From the NCBI GenBank assembly GCA_039090855.1, contig CM076990.1, positions 199,149,232-199,213,231 on the forward strand: 64,000 nucleotides of DNA. Reading direction: 5' to 3'. Position numbers and translations under genes: made by a program. This DNA comes from Macrothele yani. Its lineage: Eukaryota; Arthropoda; Arachnida; Araneae; Macrothelidae. The first letter of the stretch is position 1, and each line of letters opens with the position of its first letter. This document shows, in pieces, positions 10,787-22,000 of the stretch. Under the pieces are notes generated by a model. The model was not told the origin of the DNA, did not search any database, and saw only the letters and a list, made by a program, of their open reading frames with translations.

Positions 10787-11818
10787 ATGTCTTCCCGACA
10801 TCACCTAGATGATTTTACGCGTGGCCTCATTATTGGCAAGATTGAAGAAGGGCGAAAAATAACAGATGTTGCCAGGGAGTTCGACGTCAGCCACAGTGTT
10901 GTTTCAAGGCTTTGGAAATCATTTCAAACAAATGGAGAGTGTAGTAAACGTCACGGGAGAGGTCGTGTTCGCAGCACTACACCTGCAGAAGATCGGTACA
11001 TAGTGCTATCAACAAAAAAACATCGGCGCAGCACAGCTAGTGAGGTAGCAAATCAGTTTATTGCTGCTACTGGCAAGCGGATCTCCCGAAAAACTGTCGC
11101 CAGACGTTTGCATGAAGGAGGACTATACGCCCGCCGTCCTGTTGTGTGCATCCCATTGTCCAGACGTCACCGTACCGCCCGTTTGCAATGGTGCCATCAA
11201 CATCGCAATTGGACTGATAACGACTGGTCTGCTGTCCTCTTCTCAGATGAGAGTAGATACAGTCTATCGTCTGATTGTCAACGACAACTGATCTGGCGTG
11301 ATAGTGGTACTGCATATTGTCCAGCAAACATACAAGAAAGGGACCGATATCCGACATGTAGTGTCATGGTATGGGCTGGCATCATGATCAATAGCCGTAC
11401 ATCCCTCTATGTGCTTCCAACTGGAACTTTGACTGGCCAACGATACATTAATGATGTTCTGCTACATCATGTTCGCATGTTCCGTGGTGCTGTCGGTGAT
11501 ATATTCATTTTCATGGACGACAACGCAACATGTCATCGAACAGTCGCTGTCCAGGAGTGTCTTGAGAGCGAGGATATTCAACGCCTCGTATGGCCAGCAC
11601 GTTCTCCAGATCTGAATCCCATTGAAAATGTGTGGGATGCTTTGGGGAGGAGTCTTGCTGGTCGCCAATGCCCTCCAATAAACAAGGACACCCTCATCCG
11701 TGCACTGACAGAAGAATGGGATAAATTACCCCAACAGCTGCTTGGTAATGTTGTGCAAAGCATGACGCGACGTGTGGAATCTTGCATCGCCCTCCATGGT
11801 GGCCATATCCCGTATTGA
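10787..11818 (+). CDS. Tc1-family transposase, 343 aa, apparently intact
   Basis: The enzyme would bind the element's inverted repeats in the nucleus and carry out cut-and-paste transposition into TA. Residues 7-48 form a helix-turn-helix of the paired type with 'DVAREFDVSHSVVSRLW'. A basic GRPR-like linker 'GRGRVR' follows at 57-62, and a second helix-turn-helix spans about 64-112. The catalytic domain carries D154 (in SDESRY), D245 (in MDDNATCH) and E280 (in SPDLNPIENVW). There are 34 residues between D245 and E280, giving the DD34E signature of Tc1. The length of 343 aa is normal for the family. The frame is open upstream to 10634, but I chose the methionine at 10787 because it matches the usual Tc1 N-terminus and follows a TATA-like site. 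There are no stops or frameshifts. The gene lies alone between the inverted repeats. Confidence 0.95.
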   Translation: MSSRHHLDDFTRGLIIGKIEEGRKITDVAREFDVSHSVVSRLWKSFQTNGECSKRHGRGRVRSTTPAEDRYIVLSTKKHRRSTASEVANQFIAATGKRISRKTVARRLHEGGLYARRPVVCIPLSRRHRTARLQWCHQHRNWTDNDWSAVLFSDESRYSLSSDCQRQLIWRDSGTAYCPANIQERDRYPTCSVMVWAGIMINSRTSLYVLPTGTLTGQRYINDVLLHHVRMFRGAVGDIFIFMDDNATCHRTVAVQECLESEDIQRLVWPARSPDLNPIENVWDALGRSLAGRQCPPINKDTLIRALTEEWDKLPQQLLGNVVQSMTRRVESCIALHGGHIPY

Positions 11819-12068
11819 CATCTTACGCCGGAACGCCTGCGGACGGTAATTGCATTTTTTCACGTTTACGTATTCTGCACAAAATGGCCTGTTTGCCCCA
11901 TGAACACGTTCCAAAGCCTTCTGGATTTCGGAGCACAATAAATTGTCTTTCTTGTAATGTCCTGGCATTCTGACATTATTTTATTTCACTTGGCATCCAA
12001 CCACACTTACTTTTTTAAGCGCTATATAGCCGTTCATGATCCGTCCTTAGCAATTGTCCAGCAGTGTA

Positions 12069-12237
12069 TTTCCCATATCTCATTTTAGTAACAAAAATCA
12101 AAGTTGTGTCATCAGAGATTCCAAGGACTTGTTATTCTTCGGAGTGTAACTGATAAGCTTTGTTCTGTACAAAAAAGGTGGAAGGAAAGATGTTTACTTT
12201 TGCGTATTACTGAATTATCCAATAATCTTTAAAATTA

Positions 12238-12271
<34 letters not shown>

Positions 12272-12299
12272 AAATTTTCATCTTACCGGAAACACAAGT

Positions 12300-12330
<31 letters not shown>

Positions 12331-12335
12331 AATTA
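12069..12335. repeat. (CT)n and (AT)n microsatellites with flank
   Basis: A CT run spans 12240-12270 and an AT run 12301-12325. The rest of the stretch is unremarkable. Confidence 0.85.
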
Positions 12336-12600
12336 AAGTAGTCTCATAAATTTGCAAACCAACTTTTGAAATTCCATAGCGCCAGAGCCTGCGTATAAGA
12401 AAAATCAAAAACAAAACACATCAACCAAAGCAAATCAATGAAAGCAGAAGAAAACTGATTCGGAAAATCCAAGTCAGAGATCATCCAGAAGAAAAAGGAA
12501 GGATTATAGAAATATGTCAGCTTCTTCAGTGGCTAGGCACGGATAACACCTCTCATGCCTTTATATAGATCAAAACGCGTGGGTTTCTACGTCATCCAGT
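12336..12600 (-). repeat. Possible Penelope-like fragment
   Basis: The segment starts directly beside an (AT)n run. On the minus strand it carries 'ccactgaagaagctgacat' (about 12516-12535). The (C/T)TGANRAAGC core resembles the motifs at 3497, 15180 and 31106. No open frame is present. The family call is an inference from the motif and the AT-run context. Confidence 0.35.
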
Positions 12601-13237
12601 TGCAAGAAAATAATTACTAGGCAGAAGAAAAAAACAGCAAAACCCCTTCCCAATTATGAACCTTCCCTCCACTGCATTACTACCCAAGAACAACAAGAAA
12701 AAGATGTCCTGAAAATTAAATAGTAAAAAAAAATTAAAGTAATAAATAAAAATTCAAAATAATACCAACATACGAAAAAATGAAAAGCCCGATTGCAAAC
12801 TGGATGCCCGTAGCCCTACTCACACTGCTTGTGTGAGTATTTTCTCATTTTTCCCCCTAAATTTCCCAGAAAGCGTTTTTCGTTCTGGAATAGTGGCACG
12901 TGTAATCATAAATTTGTGTGCAAACTACTGCGAACACAGGTGCCGAAACGCACAGCTGTGTTTGATCGTCATGTTCCGTGATTCTGTGTAAAAAACCCAA
13001 ACAAAAAACGATTGGACTCTGCGTGTCACATTAAAGGTACAGTGACTTCTGCCTCTAATAAAACGTGGAAATGAAAGTAGGTCACCGAGAACATCTCACA
13101 TGATCACAAAGATGATTTCTTTAGCGTAATTTTAGCAGATTCCCTTTGAAGAAGGGCTTTTCAGAAAGATAGATTTTTTAACTATGCCGTTATGCGTTAC
13201 TTGGGAAACGACTCGGGACTATAACTCTATGACGTTC

Positions 13238-13277
<40 letters not shown>

Positions 13278-13512
13278 GCATGACGCTAAATCTGAATATT
13301 TTTTCCAGTTGCTCTATGCATGGCCATGTTTCTTTCAGTGTCAGAAAAAGAAGGATTTCTCTTTCAAATTAAATGACATTCTCCTTCTGAAAAACTTTAG
13401 TGTCTTTACATGCCATAGCTTGCCCAACCATGAAAAATTATTCTTATCTTTGGGTGTGTGCGCTCGAATCGGCCTTAAAGTTTCTTGATAGTGCACATAG
13501 GGAAATAATCTG
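12601..13512. other. Anonymous sequence with (AT)n
   Basis: An AT run at 13241-13268 followed by a T8 run is the only clear feature. Confidence 0.4.
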
Positions 13513-13637
13513 CCTCAGAGATTCCACACTGCTACTCTGTGGGAAATGAATTGCGGAGAATTAGTGAGCACTAACTAAAAAAACATCGCTAATTCTCTTC
13601 AACCCTGTTCCCACAGAGTGGCAGTGGAAGGCCTCTC
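13513..13637. repeat. Small foldback (MITE-like) element
   Basis: The left arm 13513-13568 includes 'ttccacac' and 'ctctgtgggaa', and pairs with the right arm 13584-13637, which includes 'ttcccacagagtgg'. The inner part pairs 'gagaattagtgagc' with 'cgctaattctc'. It is non-coding. Confidence 0.75.
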
Positions 13638-14520
13638 CCATCTTCTACATCAGTACTGCGAGAAGTAATCAGCTAACTCTCATTTTATGAACTTCCCACA
13701 CGAAACACTTTGCCTTCTCACTGATTTCTCCCACATGAAAACTGAAATTTCTGGCCTGGTTTACGTTTCCCAAGAAAAGGGAAAGAAAAAGAAAAGTATG
13801 AGGGTGGGAGGGATTAATTTTATGTGTGTCTGTCCGATTGTAATATAAAACAGGGCTCGTGTTACCTAAATTCCATAAAGGAATTGTATGTCCAGAGAAA
13901 TGCAATTTGCCGTATGCGACACTACATGTAGTCACCGGAAGAAACGAATGATGCAAATAAGATAATGATGGTAAGAACAGATTTTGCGATACAAAGAGTG
14001 AAAAGAAAAAGAAAGAAAGAAAATTTAAAAGCAATCATGTTTTCCAGTAGGAGAGGTTGATTAATAGGCTCCTCTCACGGTATGTTTTGGACAGAGTATG
14101 AAGTACGAGATGTTTTCTTGTTGGTTCTATCATAGTTCCCTCCTTCCATTGAAGACAGTAGCCTTAAATTAGGAATTGATACTCCTCTTAAATTTCAATC
14201 ACAAGAGAGGAGAGGTCTTAGCTGACAATAATAGCAAAATAATAATAATAATAATCAGTGTAATGCAATAAGCATCAGCGTAGTGTAATTTTTCACAACA
14301 GGAGATAAGGAACATGTATCCCACCCCCACCCCCGAAATGCAAAGTATTAGTATGTTACTGAAATTTACGTTTAGAATACTTCTCAATGAAAGACAACAT
14401 TGAGTTCTACGTTAAACTACCATTATTATTTTGTCTTGTATTCTATTATGAACATTGAACACGAAATCAGAAACTGTGGTCTACCAAATGACCAATTTAT
14501 ATATATTTTTTGTAAATAGA
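13638..14520. other. Anonymous sequence
   Basis: An (AAT)n stretch occurs at about 14236-14255. The short frames found here match nothing I know. Confidence 0.4.
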
Positions 14521-14521
14521 T

Positions 14522-14972
14522 AAACTTTTTCAAAGCAATGCTCTACGTATTTTTTATCAATTTATGGTTGTTCCATCTAGTTTAGTGGTGTAACGAATGT
14601 TCGTCATTTTTTTTATTTTTTTATTAATGTCCTAAGCCTTATTTCTTTTGTAGTGTTTCTTGTAAAGTATGCCTTGGGTTTTGCTCTTTCTCCTTTGAGG
14701 TTTGAAAATCGGTTTGGTGGTTTTATATGTTTTCCGGTCATTCTTTGATCCGTAAACGGGCTTTTTTGTTCCAATTACCACGGGTTTTTTTGGTTGATAT
14801 TATTCTCCAGCTCTTTTGGCTTGTGCCTGTTTTTTCAAACTTAAGGATTTTTAGAACAATGCTTGCGTAAATATGTAAACCTTTTCAAGCAATGGTCTAC
14901 CTATTGTTTATTTGTTAATGATTGTTCTCTCTAGTTTTGTGGTGTAGTGGGTGTTCGTTTTTCTTTTGTAAT
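14522..14972. repeat. ~100-bp direct repeats 354 bp apart
   Basis: 14522-14622 and 14876-14972 both read 'taaac-tttt-caa-gcaatg', 'tctac-tatt', 'gattgttc' and 'tagttt-gtggtgta'. The arrangement resembles the direct terminal repeats (pLTRs) of Penelope-like elements, or a tandem duplication. Identity is about 75-80%. Confidence 0.55.
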
Positions 14973-15149
14973 GTTTTTTTGCATGAATTCTCTTGAACTG
15001 CTCTCTGAGTGTGAGTTGGGCAATGATTATTCGGTTAGCTAGATGGGTTTTTTTGTCCCGTTTTAGATAGCTGAATTATCCTTAATTTTAATTTCGTCCC
15101 AAGTAGCAAACCGAATAAGCAGAAAGCCACACTTTTCTGATCTATGTAG

Positions 15150-15230
15150 AAATGTGAGAGATTTTCTTCGTGGTTGCCACTGACGAAGCCATGAATAAAC
15201 TCTGGCTCATGATCTGCAATCTCTGTTTTT
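15150..15230 (+). ncRNA. Hammerhead-like motif, degenerate
   Basis: 'CTGACGA' (15180-15186) matches the CUGANGA box of the hammerhead ribozyme. It is followed by a 5-bp hairpin, agcca (15187-15191) pairing with tggct (15203-15207). Outer pairing is possible between agagatt (15157-15163) and aatctct (15218-15224). The GAAA box expected after the hairpin is not present ('ctcatg' instead), so self-cleavage is unlikely for this copy. Hammerheads are known in Penelope-like elements, but this call rests on motif reading only. Confidence 0.35.
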
Positions 15231-15443
15231 TTCCTGATTGAAAAATTGCTTTTTGCTTGCTTGGGTGCACTTTTGTTTTGCAGGTTTGGCTTAATGTTTT
15301 ACGGTTTTTTTTTTAAATTGGTTTAGTTTGCTTTTCTCGTGTTGTCGTTGTGTGTTTTGATTTTTCTTTTACGCAACCTTGGGCGCTTTAGAATTTCAAA
15401 GTTCGTTTCATTGTTGTACTATTTTTTCGGTATTTTGTTCTAT

Positions 15444-15464
15444 GTATATATATATATATATATA
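15444..15464. repeat. (AT)n microsatellite
   Basis: About ten AT units lie directly before the Penelope-like segment. Confidence 0.9.
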
Positions 15465-15795
15465 ACTGAAGAGCAAAGCTGAAAACTAAGGAAAAACTTT
15501 TGAATTTGAAAAGAAAGTTGCAAAATAACCTGAAGATCAAAACGCGCAACGCAGCAGTTATGAAAATTCAGAATTCACATTCTATTAAGAAGAGACCTAA
15601 GCAAAAAAAAAAAAATATTTTTGACTCATACCAAGTACAACATAGAAAAGGTTATGTATCTACCGGTGTGAGTAAAAAGAGAAAAAATAGAAAAAATAGA
15701 AAATAAAATAAAACAACTGAATGTAGAAAGTGTCGAGAATACTGAGCCTTGGCTTTATCAAGGACCAGCAAAAACTCTGCATTTTCTCACTTCCA
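15465..15795 (-). repeat. Copy of the repeat that forms the 3386-3668 palindrome
   Basis: 15663-15795 aligns with 3430-3540 through 'gaatgtagaaagtgtcgaga', 'cttggctttatcaagg' and 'accagcaaaaactctgcatt'. On the minus strand it reads 'ccttgataaagccaagg'. Here the repeat is a single copy and not a palindrome. It starts beside an (AT)n run, as at 3350. Confidence 0.75.
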
Positions 15796-16710
15796 CAAAG
15801 ACCTAGTTGGAAATGGGTTTCTGAAAAGCCATAGATGCAAGTAATAAGCCCACCAAAAAAATTTTTTAAAACATATATATATGTCATGACCTCCGCAGAG
15901 TTGTATGACCTAGCTTTAGTTAACAATTTAGCTTGCATCCATAACTTTCATGGCCCGACCCATGCTCTTCATCTGGGCATCTCAGAAATTAATTAGCTGT
16001 CGACGTCCTTGTTTTACACTCAACTTCAACAAGACTGAAGTGAAATAAATTCAGATACTGAAAAAAAAAATGCCTAATTTCTTTTTTATTAGGAATCAAA
16101 TTTTTTTTTGAGATTGAAGCAAATTTTATATATACGCATTTAAATAATTTGCGGATAGAAACCAAAAATTATAAAAGGAATAGTTCATTATGCTTAAGTG
16201 AGGTTTGAATGTGTCTGTTTTTCTGTCTAAATCCAATGGTCTTTTTTTTTTCTTCTTCCCTGCCTTTGCTTAAGTACTTCAGTTAAGTCACTTGCAGAAA
16301 ATCTTGAACACATTTAAAGCTGTCAGTCTCTTAAGAGGAAATTTTACCCAGGTTTGGTCTCAAGAAAAGAAACAACCTGTGGATTTTTTCGGGGGAGGGT
16401 CAGTGCTATGGGCCAGGGAGATTACATAAGAATCCCAAATAGAAGTAGAACCTTGACCTTGGGAAACGGTCATCGCGAGTCAATGACCCTACACCTGGCT
16501 ACTACGAACAGGGGTTAGTCCTAGACGGGGTCATTATTTCCAAGACTCGTCTCATCCTTAAGGGGGCAACTCTAACTGTCATCTTTTATCCTGGGGTGAG
16601 AGAGATAGAGAGAAGTACATCATGCGGGTTGGTCGACGAGCGCCTTGTTGTTCTTCCTGTAAAGGCTCCATTTCCTTGATAAGTGTCACGCAAAGCCCAT
16701 TCACAATTCT

Positions 16711-16757
<47 letters not shown>

Positions 16758-18280
16758 TGAATCCTTGGTTATATGTTATTCATTTATACGTTTTTCACTT
16801 TTATACGTAATTAGAAATGCTGAAGTTTAGGCGACATAAATGATCAGTATTCAAATAGGGTTTTCATAAGAAGTCCACTAACTGAAATTCCATTCAGTTT
16901 CTCATAGAAGAGTGAAAATGCTCGCATTGTATTTTGCTGTATAACCAGAAAAACCAAGAAAAGGATGTGCGAAATATAAGATAAGATAGTATGAATAAAT
17001 TTTTCAGTGCCGAACAAAAAATTGGGGTGATAGAAAAACACATTTTAAAAAAGGTGCTCTGAAAGCATAACAATTTTTTTAGAATTTGCAAGAAATTGTA
17101 AAAAATCAGGAAATCTATACTAACATATGAAATTTCGGACTCTAAGGGGAAGAAAGTATATTTTAACTAAAAATAAAATTTAAATATCAGTGTTAATTAA
17201 AACAAATGCAAATCACAGATAATTCAGATTGATTGAAAGAATAAAGGCATAAAAAATGCTGAAAATAAACTTCCCTTTAAAAATGCAAGATTCGGTTTTT
17301 CAATATTATGTATTTTAGGTTTTCTGACACATTATTCCTTTAACTTGAACTCTTGTTTTATCTTTGTTGCAAACAAGATTGGGGCGACAGACACATGTAA
17401 ACACCAATCTATAATCAAAAACGCCTCTGCCTATGAGAATATTGACCATAGGAAACATTTCAACCTGCAGAATTATCGATAATAGGATACATTTTTACTT
17501 GCTGGGACGTATATGATCGGAAACATTTCTACCTTAAGAAAAACTGAAAATGAGAAATATTTCTCCTACGGGAATATTGATAATTAGAAACATTTTATGT
17601 AAAAGTATATTGGCAACTGAAATAGTTTCTCTCTATAAATTAAAAACTGATAATATTTGATTCGCAGGAATACTGACAGTTGTCTTTATTATTAGCAACT
17701 GATTTTCTCATCAAGATCTCATAGTCAGCTTATCGGAAGCTTTTATTTTAATTCCTTCTTAAGGAATTGAAATCCCGTATTAATATCTTCTTGGGTACGC
17801 AAGTACTCTCTTTTGTTATCTGTAAGGGCGCCTGTGAGATCAAATCCAGGGCCATTCAGAGTTTTCTCAAGTTTTTTGGAATGAAAAACAAGTCACGTGG
17901 AACCACTTTTCACTTGTGACGGTATCTTCAAAAAATCGGATTTTGCTCATTCAAGAATGTCTGAAGTCATGCACAATGGATTCATTTCTTCTGTTCTGTC
18001 AATACTCGTGAAACACACCCGGCCAAAGGCTCGAATTTACAGCCAAACGCGTGACGTTGGTATGATTAAAAAGTCATGAAATTCTTTTTTCATAGCCAAT
18101 GTTCAACTATTTTACACTGAAATACGTACCTTAGTAGCCGGTTCTTCATTTCTACCGATCAATAGATGTGCAGAGCACTCGAAACGCTTGACAGGGACTC
18201 ATTCCGCTTTAAAATATCGGAAACTCTGGAATAATGCTCGCCTTGTCCATATTCATCCATCTCCAGGTTCTACGTGTGTC
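15796..18280. other. Anonymous AT-rich sequence
   Basis: An (AT)n run of about 40 bp lies at 16713-16755. No coding frame, SINE or transposon is recognised. Confidence 0.4.
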
Positions 18281-19065
18281 AATTAATAAGCTTAAATTGG
18301 CACCTCCTACCAATTCATCCAATAATGGAAACTTTTTCTACTAACTAACCATGCTGAATCTAGTTGTCTTATTAAACCGTTTCGAGCCTTCTGGGCTAAT
18401 TAAGAACGTTAAGTATTCTGTCCCACTTATCTCGTCGATTTTAATGGCCTTCGTAGTTCTTAGAGTCGTGTGAGCTAAGTAACAACCTTCAATATTCTGA
18501 GTTAAGTAATGGCGTTCAGCCTTGTGGTCTTAGGACTAATTAACTGAACATACTAAACTAACTATTTGCATTGGGTCTTGCAAACTGATCAATTAAGCTG
18601 AGTAACTTGGATAACTAAACAAGTCTTATGGACAGATTAATTTACTGAGCTAACTTATTAAGCTGTGTCTTGTCAGTTAATTAACTCAGCTAAGCAATTA
18701 GGCTCACTATTTACGATGAGCCTTTGAGCCTTGCGAGCTAATTAATTAAGATGAGTAATTAGGCTAACCAGTTATGTTATTCAGTTAATTGATTTAATTG
18801 AATAACTAAGGTTACAAATATCAGGTTGAGTCTTGTGCAGTAATTAATAAAGTTGGGTAACTAAACTAAATAACTACGTTGAGTCTTTATAGTCGAATTA
18901 AGTAGAGCCACTAGAGCAACTGTTTGAGCTGAATCTTGGAGTGTTGTGGTATCATTAATTACTTTAACCACGCTGAGTCTTGCGTCCAAATTAATTAGTG
19001 GACCAACTAATTACGTTGAGTCTTTTGAATCTAGTAGTATGTTGAGGCTAGGGTGCGAGTTAACA
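18281..19065. repeat. Degenerate ancient satellite
   Basis: Blocks such as 'ttgagtcttg', 'gctaattaattaag', 'gagtaa-taggctaac' and 'aactacgttgagtc' recur every 55-75 bp in altered form. No two copies are close to identical, so the array is old. Confidence 0.6.
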
Positions 19066-22000
19066 ATGTGAGCTAAGTTAAAAGCATATTTTAACTAGCC
19101 AACTAAGAAAATCACAATATTTAACAAAAATTTTTAGTTTGGAATTCACGTACGAAACTTAATAATAAAAAAAAAAGAATTTGAGCATATCGTAAACTCA
19201 TTTCCTAAATAATATCATCGCTCAAAACAGCTTAATTTAAGCCGGCAAGATTTATCTATAACGGAAGCGTGACAGTCACGGTATATGTCCCCTGCATCTT
19301 ATGGAACAGTTTTCCAGTTCCTCAAACATAGAACAGCAAAGAAACTCAGCACAACAAAATGGAAATGCCGGTCGAGATGAACAGTATCAGCACTGATAAA
19401 AGCGAAAGAAGGAACTGGCAGATAAAACAAATCCCCCGCCATTTTATTTTTTCTCTTTTCCCCGTAGCATATGATTTCCCCAGCCGTTTTTCCTCGTACG
19501 TACGTCGGTTACACAGCATCAGATGAACATTGCTTACAAGCGCTAAGTATATTTTCTCTCCGCTTTCAGAAGTCATTTGTGTTTCTGAATTGTTCAGATT
19601 CGTTTCTGATGGAAGGCGGGCACCTTTCCCTAGATTATTTAAGAGTCAGCTTCCCATCCGACGCCAGATTTTTTTCTTTTTCCTTAAAGTGTGCGTCGAA
19701 GTTGTCATGGCAACCACAGAGGTGCACTCGGCACGTGGACGACCTATTTTGCTCAAGACACGTGTCATAAAAGACTCGCTGTCGTTCTCTTTCGCTCTCT
19801 ACATATTCATATTTCTGAACGATTTTCTCCGTGTAGCTGATGATTGCTCATCAAAATACTTGTGCAAACAAGGGAATTATTTGCTTCTAGTCACAGCATC
19901 TCCGGTATCATGGATTAAATGTTTCTTTTTATCATCCACTTTTCTGCTCTTTCTTGTTAAAAGCGCAACTTAAAAACTTGTTATAACTTCCTAATTTACA
20001 GAAAAATCTTTGACGAGGCAGCTAAAAGAAGAATGTACTGTTTTAAAGGAAAGCAAGCTTCTCTCTAAAAGCTTGAGTTTCCCAAAAGTATGAACTTCCT
20101 GTGAAACATAAGGTAAAGCTTGTGATCCCAACTGTTAATTAAGGAATTTGTTCAAATCTGAATGACGTTAGAGTAAAATTGAACTGTAAAAAATTAACTT
20201 GGGCTTTAATTGCGCGAAAACATTGCTTTGATATGAAAAATAACGAGATTTCTATTTCAGGCACGATACCACCGTTAGCTTAGAAATATTAATCATTTAA
20301 TCCTAAATATGCTTGCCGGAAGCACCTAATGAAAGAAGTACAAAAGGAATCAGAATTTTCAAATTGCTTTTCTTTTGTTTTTGTTTTAGTAACGTTGCTA
20401 TGAATTCCGGCTTTTTATAGCACTTTCTGTCAGTGGGAATAGTACTCAAAAATCTGCATCATACAAACTTTCTTATTCATTAAAATTAGTATCATATATT
20501 ACCATTTGCCAAACTTTTCTGGATTTTAGAATTAGTCCACTATAAGTTATTTTTTAATGAGGAAACACTTACAGGGTGGAACAGAAAATGTGAAGGTATG
20601 GGGATTTTTCTGTATTGAAGAAGTATACTATTTTTTTCTTTGCTTGTTGCTAATGTACAGGCTATTATAGCTCGGAAAAAAAAAAAGGAGCTTCAAGTTT
20701 GCAAAAACGAGGTCAAACTGAACTTGAAAAGTAATTAAAGCTATGAATTCAGTCCCCTGGAAGAAAAAAAAAAATAGAAAAATAAAAAAAAAACTTATTT
20801 TTAGCAGCACTAGGATACTGATAAAAAAAATGAAAAATACTTTCTTCTTTCAGCACAGGGATTCAAGTAGAAATCCCGAGCTAAGTTTATACTTTCTTCT
20901 ATAATTGAAAGCTGTCTCATGAATATGAGACATGGATGGTATCTGGAAAATGCGGAAGAAAAATTTGCGGAGTAGAGATCAACTGTTGGCTGAAGTGCTG
21001 CCAAAAGACACGCGAGATTGAATTAAAAATGAAGAAATTTTAGATATTATAGGGATAAAGAAGCTTTGAGTTAAAAGCATTGAAATTAAAAAACCGAGGT
21101 GATATGAACATGTGCGAAGATGGCAAAAAAAACGATGTACCTGGAAATGGGAGCTGCTGTTATATGAATTTATTTCAATATCAGTTCATATCACGAGATA
21201 TAGTGACTCGAATCATACAACTAGAAAAGCAAAGAAAAATTTGTCTTCAGGAAAAGAGACACTCAGTCTGCCGGACTCGTAAAAAAGTTGGTAAAACTAA
21301 GCCAACTCTGCCATGAAATAGAACTGTAATAAAAAGGTGGATGGATGAAGGAAACAAGCCATAAGGAAGAGGGGGAAATATTTGGAAGAAGATTACTGTA
21401 GAGATACCTGAAATAGACCTAAAAATATCTAAAGATACCTATTAATACTTAAAATATTTAAGATGTCTAATAATACCTAAAATACCTAAACGCCAGCAAG
21501 CACTTGCAATATCGGAGTACCAGACGATGATCATTTTCATTTCCCGAGATTTTTCGGATTGCAAAGTTTTATTTTCCCTGATTATTTCGTTGGTCGAATA
21601 ATTCTGAATTTTGAATTAGTATTGAATGCCGTGATTGTTAAAAATGCTACTGTCACCAGGTTTCCGTTTCAGAGCTAATTATATTTGCATTGGCTACTTT
21701 TGCCTTTAACAAAACAGCAAGATATTTTGCTTTCAGTAACATTACACAAACCATTACATGTTATCGCAACCATCAATAAATTCATTACTTCGAAGTAACG
21801 GGAGATTATCAGTGCTAGAGAGAGACCTTGTAGTTTTAACAACCTGTGCTCTTGATGCAAAGGCCAGACTGTCTTTTGTAAATTAAATGCGACTGCGCCA
21901 TCTAGGGGATGTGAATGAAATAACAACTATAACATTACTTTAATTCTCGTACAATATACTCCAAAACAATCGAAAGTTGTGAAAAGGATGGAATGCAATT

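Larger units (their letters stand above)
10527..12066 (+). mobile_element. Complete Tc1-type DNA transposon, 1540 bp
   Basis: The terminal inverted repeats 10527-10554 and 12039-12066 are 28 bp each with one mismatch, and both start 'cactgc'. The dinucleotide TA flanks each end (10525-10526 and 12067-12068), the normal Tc1/mariner target duplication. The single gene inside is intact. Together these suggest a recently active, possibly still mobile copy. Confidence 0.95.

Noticed and set aside
19530..19973. 147-residue frame
   Set aside because: No recognisable domain, and it overlaps other equally plausible frames.
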